Shown: one piece after another, positions 1-8,060 of the stretch
How positions within the stretch are numbered: position 1 is the first letter of the stretch
How the letters are laid out: every line of letters starts with the position of its first letter
Assembly (NCBI RefSeq): GCF_900044055.2
Contig: NZ_FCOX02000031.1
Span: 42,539-106,538, forward strand
Reading direction: 5' to 3'
From: Caballeronia calidae
GTDB taxonomy: Bacteria; Pseudomonadota; Gammaproteobacteria; Burkholderiales; Burkholderiaceae
DNA length: 64,000 nucleotides
Translations under genes and position numbers: made by a program
The notes under the pieces: generated by a model
Databases searched by the model: none
What the model was told of the DNA's origin: nothing
Seen by the model: the letters and a program-made list of their open reading frames with translations, nothing else

Positions 1-166
1 AAGGTTTAGCGGCGCGTCGAATCAAAGTGCGCAAACGGTGCGACAGAGAAACCGACCGGTCGTTCGATTCCAAAACGCGCACGACCGCGCGCGCTGGCGT
101 ATCGTTCGATTAGCGCCGAAGAGCGCGCGACGACATTCCCCACAAACGACAAAATGGTCCACGACG

Positions 167-472
167 ATGAACACGTCCCGTCGCAGCTTCATGATTTTCA
201 GCATCGGCATGGGCCCGGCGCTGTGGCTCACGCAAGCCCGGGCCGACGCGCCGCATCTGAGCGAATCCGATCCGGCTGCCGCCGCCGTCGGCTACAAGGA
301 GGACGCCGCGAAAGTGGACAAGGCGAAGTATCCAAACTTCGCGGCGGGACAGACGTGCGCGAACTGCTCGCTGTTCCAGGGCAAATCGAGCGATGCCTGG
401 GGCGGCTGCACGCTGTTCAACGACAAGCTCGTGGCCGGGAAAGGATGGTGCGCGTCCTACACGAACATGTGA
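167..472 (+). CDS. High-potential iron-sulfur protein (HiPIP)
   Basis: A 101-residue precursor with an N-terminal twin-arginine stretch (SRRSF) followed by a hydrophobic segment and an Ala-rich cleavage region ending near ARA (residues 24-26), so Tat export to the periplasm is expected. Four cysteines at about residues 64, 67, 81 and 95 (CANC, GGC, GWC) have the HiPIP spacing for one cubane [4Fe-4S] cluster. The family carries electrons between periplasmic or membrane redox enzymes. The reading frame is open upstream to position 38, but the ATG at 167 is the start that puts the Tat motif at the N terminus. Function is known from the family; the redox partner is not visible here. Confidence 0.9.
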   Translation: MNTSRRSFMIFSIGMGPALWLTQARADAPHLSESDPAAAAVGYKEDAAKVDKAKYPNFAAGQTCANCSLFQGKSSDAWGGCTLFNDKLVAGKGWCASYTNM

Positions 473-479
473 TGCCGCT

Positions 480-986
480 TCAGCGCACGGAATAGCCGAC
501 GAAACGCCAGACCTTGTCCGAATCGAGGATGAACGTCACCATTTCGCGCGCTGAACGATTGGCCTGGCTGAACTGGGTATCGAAGAGAATGTTGATGTAC
601 GCACCGGCCGGCATGTTGCCGGAGCCGTCGTAGTGATAGTGTTTGACGCCCATCGGCATGCGCATGCCCGGCGTGCCGAGCGGCGCGCGGTCGTGTGTGA
701 TCTTCTTCGTGAAGTCATCGCGTGAAATGATCTGTTTCGCGATGGGCGACGCCTGATCCCATACCTCGCCTGTCTTACTCTGATCGATCAGCCTGACGAT
801 GGCCAACGCTACCTGAGCGATGTCCTGGTCTTGCTTGTCGAGCGCGTCCTGCTGCTCCTTCGTGAGCGAGCGAGCGGCGGCGGATTGAATCGGCTGCTGC
901 GGAGCGGGAGCCTGTTGCGCCTGACATGCGACGCTGGTCGATATCAGCAGAAGTGCGCCGAGCGAAGGTTTGATGCGTGCGTTCAT
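480..986 (-). CDS. DUF4019-family exported protein
   Basis: This 168-residue protein has a signal-like N terminus (residues 1-22, hydrophobic GALLLISTSVA before a Cys) and a C-terminal domain of the DUF4019 type. That domain shows the WDQAS start, a central RAPLG stretch and the terminal WRFVGYSV. The Cys at about residue 21 could be a lipoprotein site, but the preceding residues (S-V-A) make a poor lipobox. It converges tail-to-tail with the HiPIP gene, 7 bp apart. The biochemical role of DUF4019 proteins is not known; they are usually predicted periplasmic proteins. Confidence 0.75.
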   Translation of the reverse strand: MNARIKPSLGALLLISTSVACQAQQAPAPQQPIQSAAARSLTKEQQDALDKQDQDIAQVALAIVRLIDQSKTGEVWDQASPIAKQIISRDDFTKKITHDRAPLGTPGMRMPMGVKHYHYDGSGNMPAGAYINILFDTQFSQANRSAREMVTFILDSDKVWRFVGYSVR

Positions 987-1257
987 GTTTCAGACGATGT
1001 TCGTGATCTGCTAGTGGATTGTATCGCCGTCACTGCGATGGATTGTAAGAAATACTGAGTTTCATGATCTTGATTGAATTTCGGATCGTTCAGGCTCTCG
1101 TGCGGCTGTGGTTGATAGCCCGGATTCTAGTGACGTGCAGCGCGTGCAACCCCCACATATCTCAATAAGCCAACCCCACGACTTCCGCATCCGACCGCGC
1201 ACATTCCTTGCTGCCCATGAGAGAAGGTCAACTCAGTACTGACGCCGAGGTTTGAAA

Positions 1258-2130
1258 ATGCGACTCGTCGACTGGAACATCCAATGGGGACGCGGCGTGG
1301 ACGGCCGCGTCGATCTCGCGCGCATCGTCACGGAAGCCAAGGCGCTGCACGACTTCGATGTGCTGTGCCTGCAGGAAGTCACGCGCGGCTTTAACGAAAG
1401 CGAACAGGCGGGCGGTCTCGCGGGCCGCCCGAGCGCCGATCAGTTCGCCGAGCTCGAAGCGCTGATCCCCGGCGCGACTGTCATGGACGGAATCGGCTCC
1501 GACTTGCCGCCGGTGGGCGCGGGCCTTGCGCGCCGCCAGTTCGGCAACGCGATCGTGAGCCGTCTGCCGGTGCGTCAGGTCTTGCGCCATTCGCTGCCCT
1601 GGCCCGCCGATCCCGCGAAGCCATCGATGCTGCGCGTCGCGCTCGAAGCCGTCATCGAGACGGACGTCGGCCCGTTGCGCATCGTCAGCACGCATCTGGA
1701 GTTTTATTCGGAGAAGCAGCGCCTCGCGCAAGTGGCGCGTCTGCGCGAGCTGCACGCCGAAGCCTGCGCGCACGAGCGCCAGCCGGCGAAGGCCGAAAGT
1801 CAGGCAAGCCCGTTCGCCGATACCGCGCGGCCCGTTTCCGCGATTCTCTGCGGCGATTTCAACAGCGCGTTCGACGCATCGGCCTATCGCGCGATGCTCG
1901 ATCCGATCGCCGATGCGCCCTCATTCGTCGATGCCTGGACCTGCGCGCATCCGAACGAGCCACGCGCGGCGACCGTGGGCCTCTACGATCACGATCAATG
2001 GCCCGATGGACCGTTCGCGTGCGACTTCATCTTCGTGACGGAAGACCTGAAGCCGCGCATCGTCGGATGCGAAGCGGATCAGCAGAGCCGGTCATCGGAT
2101 CATCAGCCGATGTGGCTCGAGTTGCGTTGA
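1258..2130 (+). CDS. Endonuclease/exonuclease/phosphatase family hydrolase
   Basis: A 290-residue single-domain EEP fold enzyme, the metal-dependent phosphodiesterase superfamily that includes DNase I and sphingomyelinases. Visible core motifs are WNIQWGRG near the N terminus, the metal-binding Glu in LCLQEV, the catalytic His in STHLEF, CGDFNSAF, and the C-terminal SDHQPM pair. No signal peptide is seen, so it is probably cytoplasmic. The ATG at 1258 follows GCCGAGG at 8 bp spacing; a TTG two codons upstream is possible but less likely. The last 28 bp overlap the 3' end of the convergent DUF2817 gene. The substrate (nucleic acid, lipid or other phosphodiester) cannot be told from the sequence. 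Confidence 0.85.
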   Translation: MRLVDWNIQWGRGVDGRVDLARIVTEAKALHDFDVLCLQEVTRGFNESEQAGGLAGRPSADQFAELEALIPGATVMDGIGSDLPPVGAGLARRQFGNAIVSRLPVRQVLRHSLPWPADPAKPSMLRVALEAVIETDVGPLRIVSTHLEFYSEKQRLAQVARLRELHAEACAHERQPAKAESQASPFADTARPVSAILCGDFNSAFDASAYRAMLDPIADAPSFVDAWTCAHPNEPRAATVGLYDHDQWPDGPFACDFIFVTEDLKPRIVGCEADQQSRSSDHQPMWLELR

Positions 2131-3194
2131 GCGCTGTCTTCGCGCGCCAGGCCGTATAGCGCCTGCAACACCGCCGCCCGCGCCTGGCCAACGATCATTC
2201 CGCGCCAGATATCTTCGTCGATATAGAAGGCCGCGCGAATCTGCCTGCGGATATCGGCCTTCAACGCGTCGGGCGCATCGGGATGATGGCGAACCCACAC
2301 ATCCGCGCGCAACATGTCGAGCATGTCGGTGAGCGGCACGGTGCCGTACTCGATCGCGATCGATGCAGTCGCCGCATACGGACACGTCTGCCGCAAGGTA
2401 TCGAGCAAGGGCCCTGCAACATCCGCCGCGATCGACGTGCCGTCCGCAGGACTCGTCACGTCCGCGCCCCACCAGCGCCGCGCGCGCTGCACGTCGCCGA
2501 CGCAGATCTTCGCGCCGAAGCCGCTCGGTCCCAGACCCGTATGAAAATCGATCCAGCCGATCGCCGCGCACGTCTCGCCGTATTCCGCGAGCAGCGCGCG
2601 CATCGTGCGCGTGCTCCATGCGGGCGCGTCGCCGCCGTAGAACATGCCTTGCGCGTGCGTGTACTGCCCGGTCGTCACGGCTTGCTGATACGTCCATTGG
2701 CCGCGCGTTTCGATATAGCCGCGAATCGCCGCGACGTTCGCTTCGTCAGGCGGCCAGCTCGCGGGAATCAGCAGATCATGCAGTTCCGCATAACCCGGAT
2801 TGCGCGGCAACGGCTCGCTGAAATCCACACTGTTGCGATTCAGATCGACGTTGCCTTCGGTCGTGCGGCTCAGATACGAAAAACCGTACGGGTTGATCGC
2901 GTGCACGAGCAGCATCGCGACACCGAGCTTGTCCATCAGCGCGGGCAACACGTCGTCACGCATCAACGCGATCTGCGCGCCCGAGCCGCAGAAGCCTTCG
3001 ACGCCATGCGTGCCGGACGTGAGCACGAGCAGGCGCGCGGCATCGCGCGGACCGATGCGCACGACATCGGTGGCGAGCGTCTCGCCTTCCAGGCCGTCGA
3101 TGCCTTCGAGCACGCGCGTATCGACCGTGAGCTTGCGCTGTGACGCCGTATCGAGAAAGCGTCGACGTGCCTCGCGGTATGTCGATGAAAACAT
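2103..3194 (-). CDS. DUF2817 (M14-like) metallopeptidase family protein
   Basis: A 363-residue protein matching the DUF2817 family, which is related to M14 carboxypeptidases. It shows the LTSGTHGVEG loop early, the HAINPYGF and DLNRN segments, and a later IDFHTGLG, which together resemble the zinc-binding and substrate-binding layout of M14 enzymes. The frame runs upstream to 3320, but the ATG at 3194 has a strong GAGGAGG ribosome site. It lies 10 bp downstream of the M20 amidohydrolase gene, so the two are almost certainly co-transcribed. A role in amide or peptide breakdown is inferred from that pairing; no substrate is known for the family. Confidence 0.82.
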   Translation of the reverse strand: MFSSTYREARRRFLDTASQRKLTVDTRVLEGIDGLEGETLATDVVRIGPRDAARLLVLTSGTHGVEGFCGSGAQIALMRDDVLPALMDKLGVAMLLVHAINPYGFSYLSRTTEGNVDLNRNSVDFSEPLPRNPGYAELHDLLIPASWPPDEANVAAIRGYIETRGQWTYQQAVTTGQYTHAQGMFYGGDAPAWSTRTMRALLAEYGETCAAIGWIDFHTGLGPSGFGAKICVGDVQRARRWWGADVTSPADGTSIAADVAGPLLDTLRQTCPYAATASIAIEYGTVPLTDMLDMLRADVWVRHHPDAPDALKADIRRQIRAAFYIDEDIWRGMIVGQARAAVLQALYGLAREDSAQRNSSHIG

Positions 3195-3204
3195 GTGCGC
3201 CTCC

Positions 3205-4398
3205 TCAGCTGCGCGCGAGAAACTTCTCGACGAGGCGCACCCAATATGTCGAGCCGAGCGTAAGCACGTCGTCGTTGAAATCGTAGCTGCTGTTGTGCAG
3301 CATGCACGGTCCGATTCCATGACCGTGATCGCGATGCCCGCCCAGTCCGTTGCCGATATACGCGTAGCAGCCGGGCCGCTCCAGCAGCATGTACGAGAAG
3401 TCCTCGGCGCCCATCGTCGGATCGACGTTCGTATTCACCTTCTCCGCGCCCACGACATCGCGCATCACGCCCAGCGCGAAATGCGTTTCCGCTTCGGTAT
3501 TCACGGTCGGCGGATAGTTGCGTACGAAACTAACCTCGGCCTTGCATCGATACGCCGCCGCCGTCGCCGCGACGATCTCCTTCATGCGCGTCTCGATCAG
3601 GTCGAGCACGTCGACGGAAAACGTGCGCACGGTGCCCGCGAGCGTCGCGGTCGTGGGAATCGCGTTGACAGCGTGGCCCGCCTGCATACGCGTGATCGAC
3701 AGCACGGCGGCATCGATGGGCCGCTTGTTGCGCGTCACGATGCTCTGCAAGCCCGTGCCGATCTGCAATGCGGTGAACACGGGATCGACGCCATCGTGCG
3801 GAATCGCGGCATGCGCGCCGACGCCTTCGATGCGAATCTCGAACTCGTTGCTCGATGCCTGCGTCGCGCCGACGCGCGCGCCGAATTCGCCCGCCGCCAT
3901 GCCGGGCCAGTTATGCAATGCGAACACGGCATCGACGGGAAAGCGCTCGAACAGGCCATCGTCGATCATCGCTTTCGCGCCGCCGCCGCCCTCTTCGGCC
4001 GGCTGAAAGATGAACACGATGGTGCCGTCGAAATCGCGATGCTTCGCGAGATATTGCGCGGCGCCGAGCAGCATCGCGGTGTGGCCGTCGTGGCCGCACG
4101 CGTGCATCTTGTTCTCATGACGCGATGCGTGCGCGAACGTGTTGAGCTCGGGAATGGGTAGCGCATCCATATCGGCGCGCAAGCCGATTGCGCGCGTGCC
4201 CGAACCTTTCTTCAACACCCCGACGACGCCCGTCTTGCCGAGCCCGCACGTCACTTCGATATCCCAGCTTTCGAGCTTCCGCGCGACGAGCTCGGCGGTG
4301 CGCGCCTCTTCGTAGCACAGCTCGGGATGCGCGTGGATATCGCGGCGAATGGCCTGAATCTCGTCGCGCGACTGAGCGATCTCCGGAATGATCGGCAT
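3205..4398 (-). CDS. M20 family amidohydrolase (hippurate-hydrolase type)
   Basis: This 397-residue M20D peptidase-family enzyme hydrolyses N-acyl amino acids or similar amides using a two-metal centre. Visible motifs are RRDIHAHPEL near the N terminus, GLRADMDALP, the metal-binding MHACGHDGHTAM around residues 95-110, the FQPAEEGGGG segment with the catalytic Glu, and MGAEDFSYML near the C terminus. The length is normal for the family. It lies downstream of a LysR gene on the same strand and directly upstream of the DUF2817 gene. With the divergent MHS transporter this looks like a small uptake-and-hydrolysis unit for an acylated amino acid or peptide; the substrate is unknown. Confidence 0.9.
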   Translation of the reverse strand: MPIIPEIAQSRDEIQAIRRDIHAHPELCYEEARTAELVARKLESWDIEVTCGLGKTGVVGVLKKGSGTRAIGLRADMDALPIPELNTFAHASRHENKMHACGHDGHTAMLLGAAQYLAKHRDFDGTIVFIFQPAEEGGGGAKAMIDDGLFERFPVDAVFALHNWPGMAAGEFGARVGATQASSNEFEIRIEGVGAHAAIPHDGVDPVFTALQIGTGLQSIVTRNKRPIDAAVLSITRMQAGHAVNAIPTTATLAGTVRTFSVDVLDLIETRMKEIVAATAAAYRCKAEVSFVRNYPPTVNTEAETHFALGVMRDVVGAEKVNTNVDPTMGAEDFSYMLLERPGCYAYIGNGLGGHRDHGHGIGPCMLHNSSYDFNDDVLTLGSTYWVRLVEKFLARS

Positions 4399-4510
4399 GC
4401 TTTCCTCTTGTGTTTGAGTGAACGGGCTGCGTTGCTATGCCCGAAGCATTGTCGATGCTCGGAAATCGCAGCGAAAGCTGATATTTCTTGTTCGTGACTT
4501 AAGGAAAGCT

Positions 4511-5407
4511 TTAGCTTTCGCGCGGCGACAGCGCGCCGTGCGAACGCATGCGGATACGTTCCTGCACGACGCTCATCACCGCATGGCGGTCGTGGATCCT
4601 GCGCTCCAGCATGCCGACGACGCGACGCGGCGTGTTCTTCGCGAGCGGCAATACGCGCAACGCCGGATCGCTCTCCCACGATCCATATTCGAGCAGCGGC
4701 ACGACGGAGACGCCCGCATCCTGCCGCACCAGTTCGACGATCACTTCCAGAGAATTCAGTTCGAGAAACTCGTTCACCGCGAGCCGGTTGTGCTTGAGCG
4801 CGCGCTCGATCATCGCGCCGGTGCGCTGCGCGCGATCGAAGCGCAGGAACGGGCGCCTCGCGAGCATCTCGGCGGCGCTCGCGGGCGCGCTGTCCGGCGA
4901 ACCGATCGCGACGAGCGGCTCCGAATAGAGCGGCGTCCAGTTGAGGCTCGCGGGCGTCTTGCCCGCCATCTCGACGATCACCGCGGCATCGATTTCGCCC
5001 GCCTCCACTTGCGGCGCGAGCGCGAGCGCCTTGCCGGTGAAGAGCCGCACATCGAGCCTCGGATACTGGCCTTTCAATTCGGTGACGACGGATGCGAGCG
5101 CGCCCATCGCCGAATCGACCGCGCCGATGGAGACCGATCCGGCGAATTCATCGTCGAGGCCGGTGAGCCGCATGCTGTCGTACAGTGCGACGATGCGCTC
5201 CGCCTGCGGCAACACCTGCTTGCCGATGCTCGTCAAGCGATTCGTGCGGCCCACGCGATCGAAGAGCGGCCGTTTCAGATCGTCTTCGAGCGATTGCATC
5301 TGCATGCTCACGGCGGCTTGCGTGAGCGCGACTTTCTCGGCGGCTGCCGCGAAAGAGCCATAGCGCGCGACCGCGATGAAGGTGCGCAGGAAGCGAATGT
5401 TGCTCAT
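4511..5407 (-). CDS. LysR-family transcriptional regulator
   Basis: A 298-residue LysR regulator. The N-terminal winged helix-turn-helix (residues 1-60: FLRTFIAVARYGSFAAAA, then ALTQAAVSMQMQSLE) is followed by a periplasmic-binding-like effector domain. The ATG at 5407 is preferred over an upstream TTG at 5422 because it begins the canonical helix. The gene is divergent from the MHS transporter at 5598 and on the same strand as the M20 and DUF2817 genes, so it probably controls both sides. A short palindrome at 5460-5470 sits in the intergenic region. Confidence 0.9.
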   Translation of the reverse strand: MSNIRFLRTFIAVARYGSFAAAAEKVALTQAAVSMQMQSLEDDLKRPLFDRVGRTNRLTSIGKQVLPQAERIVALYDSMRLTGLDDEFAGSVSIGAVDSAMGALASVVTELKGQYPRLDVRLFTGKALALAPQVEAGEIDAAVIVEMAGKTPASLNWTPLYSEPLVAIGSPDSAPASAAEMLARRPFLRFDRAQRTGAMIERALKHNRLAVNEFLELNSLEVIVELVRQDAGVSVVPLLEYGSWESDPALRVLPLAKNTPRRVVGMLERRIHDRHAVMSVVQERIRMRSHGALSPRES

Positions 5408-5459
5408 GGGCCTAGGGGACAACCCGGATCTTTCGATCAGGTTTCCTTGAGTGTCAGTT

Positions 5460-5470
5460 TAGAAATTCTA
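5460..5470. promoter_or_regulatory. Candidate LysR operator palindrome
   Basis: TAGAA-A-TTCTA is a perfect small inverted repeat in the AT-rich LysR/transporter intergenic region (5408-5597). It fits the T-N11-A style of LysR sites and lies between the two divergent starts. Binding is inferred from position and symmetry only. Confidence 0.35.
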
Positions 5471-5597
5471 TATTTTCTTATTTCAACTCGGGGTAATGTT
5501 GGCGTGTTGCAGCGGCTCGCGCCTGCCCGGAGCGAGCCCGCAAAAAAGCGGATGTCGTCGCACCAGATCAATCGCACCACGCCACGGAGTGCATTCG

Positions 5598-6914
5598 ATG
5601 AGCACCGTATTACCTGCATCCCACGCGGCCGACGAGAACGCCGCACTCAACCTTTCCGGCCGACGAGCCATCGTCGTATCGACCATCGGCAATGCGCTCG
5701 AATGGTTCGACTTCATGGTGTACGGCTTCTTCGCCGTCATCATTGCCAAGCTGTACTTTCCCGCGACGAACCCCACCATCTCGCTGCTCGCGACCTGGGC
5801 GACATTCGGCGTCGGCTTTCTGACGCGGCCGCTCGGGGGCATCGTGCTCGGCGCGGTCGCGGATCGCGTCGGGCGCAAGTCGGCGCTCACGCTCACCATC
5901 TCGCTGATGGCAGTCGGCATCGCGATCATCGCGTTCGCGCCGACGTATGCCGCGATTGGCATCGCCGCGCCCTTGCTGATGTTGCTCGGCCGCCTGATTC
6001 AAGGATTCTCCGCGGGCGGCGAAGTGGGCTGCGCGACGGCGTTTCTCGTCGAATACGCGCCCGCCAACAAGCGCGGCTATTTCGGCAGCTTCCAGATGGT
6101 CGCGCAGGCCGCGGCGAGTCTCGCGGGCTCGTTCTTCGGCGCGGTGCTCACGCGCACGCTGAGCCCCGAGCATCTGAATAGCTGGGGCTGGCGCATTCCG
6201 TTCGTCATCGGTCTGTTGATCGTGCCGGTCGGTTTGTATCTGCGCTCGAAGCTCGACGAATCGCCCGTGTTCGTCGAGAAGGCACAGAAGAACGAGCTGA
6301 CCACGCGCCCGATCCGCGATACCGCCACGAAGCATTGGATGCCCGTGCTCGCAGGCTTCGGTCTTACGGTGTTCGGCACCATCGGCACGTACATCTTCCT
6401 CCTGTATCTGCCGACGCACGCAACGCGCGTGCTGCACATGGCGCTCACCGACGGCCTCATCAGCTCGACGATCGGCGCGCTCGTGTATCTCGTCTGCTGC
6501 CCGGTGTTCGGGCGTCTGTCGGACCGCATCGGACGCAAGAAGCTGATGGCCACCGCGCTCGCGCTGTCGCTCGTCACCGCGTATCCGATCTTCGCGGTGC
6601 TGACCGCGCATCCGAGCCTGCCGATGTTGGTCGTCTGTCAGGCGCTTCTGATGAGCTACCTCGGCATCTTCCAGGGCTGCTATCCGGCGTTCATCTCCGA
6701 GCTGCTGCCTTCGAGCGTGCGCTCGACCGGCATCTCGGTGAGCTACAACGTCGCGGTGATGATCTTCGGCGGCTTCGCACCGGCCATCGTGCAATGGCTC
6801 ACGATGACCACCGGCGATCCGCTGTCGATCTGCTATTACGTGATCTTCGGCAGCGCGGTCGCGCTCCTGACGATCGTCCCGCTGCGCGACCGTTATAGCG
6901 AAGCGCTGCGCTAA
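5598..6914 (+). CDS. MFS transporter, metabolite:H+ symporter (MHS) type
   Basis: This 438-residue, 12-TM inner-membrane symporter is of the ProP/ShiA/KgtP type. Evidence: the N-terminal GNALEWFDFMVYGFFA signature, the loop motif GAVADRVGRKSALT after TM2, the GRLIQGFSAGGEVG helix, the GWRIPF segment, and the second-half loop RLSDRIGRKKLM. MHS members move organic acids, betaines or aromatic acids with protons. The ATG at 5598 is preceded by GGAG at 8 bp spacing; the frame runs further upstream without a ribosome site. It is divergent from the LysR gene and is probably the uptake arm of the amidohydrolase locus. Confidence 0.88.
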   Translation: MSTVLPASHAADENAALNLSGRRAIVVSTIGNALEWFDFMVYGFFAVIIAKLYFPATNPTISLLATWATFGVGFLTRPLGGIVLGAVADRVGRKSALTLTISLMAVGIAIIAFAPTYAAIGIAAPLLMLLGRLIQGFSAGGEVGCATAFLVEYAPANKRGYFGSFQMVAQAAASLAGSFFGAVLTRTLSPEHLNSWGWRIPFVIGLLIVPVGLYLRSKLDESPVFVEKAQKNELTTRPIRDTATKHWMPVLAGFGLTVFGTIGTYIFLLYLPTHATRVLHMALTDGLISSTIGALVYLVCCPVFGRLSDRIGRKKLMATALALSLVTAYPIFAVLTAHPSLPMLVVCQALLMSYLGIFQGCYPAFISELLPSSVRSTGISVSYNVAVMIFGGFAPAIVQWLTMTTGDPLSICYYVIFGSAVALLTIVPLRDRYSEALR

Positions 6915-6973
6915 GGCGCTGCATCGAGCCGGAAAGGAAGGAAAATGGGCGGCCTGCACGGAAGAACGGCGCG

Positions 6974-7004
6974 CTTAAGTCTGATTTAAGAATGCGTGCT
7001 TAAT
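6974..7004 (+). promoter_or_regulatory. PmrA/QseB-like box with -10 element
   Basis: CTTAAG-TCTGA-TTTAAG (6974-6990) matches the YTTAAK-N5-YTTAAK direct repeat recognised by PmrA/QseB-type response regulators in enterobacteria. It is followed after 8 nt by CTTAAT (6999-7004), a plausible -10. A near-identical layout occurs at 51960-51990. The downstream gene is the 35-codon membrane peptide at 7070. Regulator identity is an inference. Confidence 0.5.
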
Positions 7005-7033
7005 CTGAAGCCTGACCGACCCACCCTCCTTCC

Positions 7034-7058
7034 GGCCGCGCAAGCGGCCATTTTTTTT
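7034..7058 (+). terminator. Intrinsic terminator or leader attenuator
   Basis: GGCCGC-GCAA-GCGGCC forms a 6-bp GC stem with a GCAA tetraloop, followed by A and eight Ts. This is a textbook Rho-independent terminator. It could end the MHS transporter transcript. It also lies between the PmrA-like promoter and the small peptide ORF, with GGAG directly after the T run, so it could act as an attenuator. Confidence 0.7.
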
Positions 7059-7069
7059 GGAGCGACGCC

Positions 7070-7177
7070 ATGCAGCTGATCCTTCGTCTGGTCATGATCC
7101 TCGTGGCGCTCGTCGTCTTCACGACGGTCGGCGTGTTCCTTCTTTCACTCTTCGCGCGCGCCCTGCTCACGCACTGA
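7070..7177 (+). CDS. Small single-TM membrane peptide (35 aa)
   Basis: A 35-codon ORF starting ATG at 7070 with GGAG at 7059-7062. The peptide begins MQLILRLVMILVALVVF, is almost wholly hydrophobic for about 27 residues, and ends with FARALLTH, which suits a one-helix inner-membrane peptide. Upstream lie a PmrA/QseB-like box and a hairpin with a T run. Its size and control resemble PmrR, the small PmrA-activated peptide of Salmonella, but I see no sequence match that would prove homology. No function is assigned. Confidence 0.5.
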   Translation: MQLILRLVMILVALVVFTTVGVFLLSLFARALLTH

Positions 7178-7443
7178 AAGCGCTGCGCCCGTAGCGGGCA
7201 TGCTTCGTGCGAAAGCAGCACCTCATGCCGCGCCGGCTTCCGATCGGGAAAGTTTCGCGGCGGATGCCTATACTGGCTGAGTGTCGTCTTTCGCCGCGTC
7301 GTCGGCGCCCGAAGGTCCTGCGCCCGGCGCGCAGACCCTTTTTCCGCCGCCCTTCCTCCGCGCCATCGGCGCGCGACACGCTTCGCCGCATCTTCGCCTC
7401 TCTCGGGCTCTGCCGCTCATTCGCCGCTGCTCTCGCCGCTTCC
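7178..7443. other. Intergenic leader of the aldehyde oxidoreductase operon
   Basis: About 300 bp separates the small peptide from the first oxidoreductase gene. The oxidoreductase frame stays open upstream to 7207, but no ribosome site or family similarity supports an earlier start. A TATACT at about 7268 could be a -10 hexamer with a poor -35. Apart from the palindrome at 7444-7464, nothing else is recognised. Confidence 0.3.
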
Positions 7444-7464
7444 AGTGCAGCAGCTTGCTGCACT
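7444..7464. promoter_or_regulatory. Perfect 9-bp-arm palindrome before the oxidoreductase operon
   Basis: AGTGCAGCA and TGCTGCACT form a perfect inverted repeat separated by GCT. It ends a few bases before the AGGAGA ribosome site of the iron-sulfur subunit gene. It could be an operator or an mRNA hairpin next to the ribosome site. No T run follows, so it is not a typical terminator. Confidence 0.5.
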
Positions 7465-7482
7465 ATTTCAGGAGAATGCTCG

Positions 7483-8049
7483 ATGCCACAACGTCCCGTC
7501 CCCCAATCGAAAACCACACATACCGATACGCCGAACAAAGCACTCGCGTCCGCGCCCGCTCAAGCCGATGGCGCGTCCGTCACTTTCACGATGACCGTCA
7601 ACGGCCGCAGCGAAACGCTTTCGCTCGATCCGCGCACGACGCTTTTAGATGCATTGCGCGAGCATCTTCATCTGACAGGCACGAAGAAAGGCTGCGATCA
7701 CGGCCAATGCGGCGCATGCACCGTTCATGTGAACGGCCGCCGCGTGAACTCGTGTCTTTGCTTCGCGGCCGCATGCGATGGCGACACGATCACGACGATC
7801 GAAGGCATCGGCGAAGTGGAAGCGCTGCATCCGCTGCAAGCCGCGTTTGTCGAATGCGACGGCTATCAGTGCGGCTACTGCACCGCCGGCCAGTTGATGT
7901 CGGCGGTCGCGCTGCTCGATGAACCCATCGGTCCGAGCGACGACGACGTCCGCGAAGCGATGAGCGGCAACCTGTGCCGCTGCGGCGCGTACCAGAACAT
8001 CGTCAGCGCGATCCAGTCGGTGCGCGCGAACAAGTCATCGGCGAAATAA
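7483..8049 (+). CDS. Aldehyde oxidoreductase, [2Fe-2S] subunit (PaoA-like)
   Basis: This 188-residue electron-transfer subunit belongs to the xanthine-oxidase family. The N-terminal ferredoxin domain carries Cys 71, 76, 79 and 91 (CDHGQCGAC ... NSC). The C-terminal helical domain carries Cys 130, 133, 165 and 167 (CGYC ... LCRCG), giving two [2Fe-2S] clusters. ATG 7483 has AGGAGA at good spacing. Escherichia coli PaoA has a Tat signal; here the N terminus (MPQRPVPQ...) has no twin-arginine motif or hydrophobic segment, so a cytoplasmic enzyme is suggested. It is first in a three-gene operon with the FAD and molybdenum subunits. Confidence 0.9.
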   Translation: MPQRPVPQSKTTHTDTPNKALASAPAQADGASVTFTMTVNGRSETLSLDPRTTLLDALREHLHLTGTKKGCDHGQCGACTVHVNGRRVNSCLCFAAACDGDTITTIEGIGEVEALHPLQAAFVECDGYQCGYCTAGQLMSAVALLDEPIGPSDDDVREAMSGNLCRCGAYQNIVSAIQSVRANKSSAK

Positions 8050-8060
8050 GGGAGAGCGAC

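Noticed and set aside
4497..4513. CTTAAG-N5-CTTTAG as a third PmrA/QseB box
   Set aside because: The second half-site deviates from YTTAAK and it overlaps the end of the LysR gene with no clear -10 at the 8-nt spacing seen in the other two.
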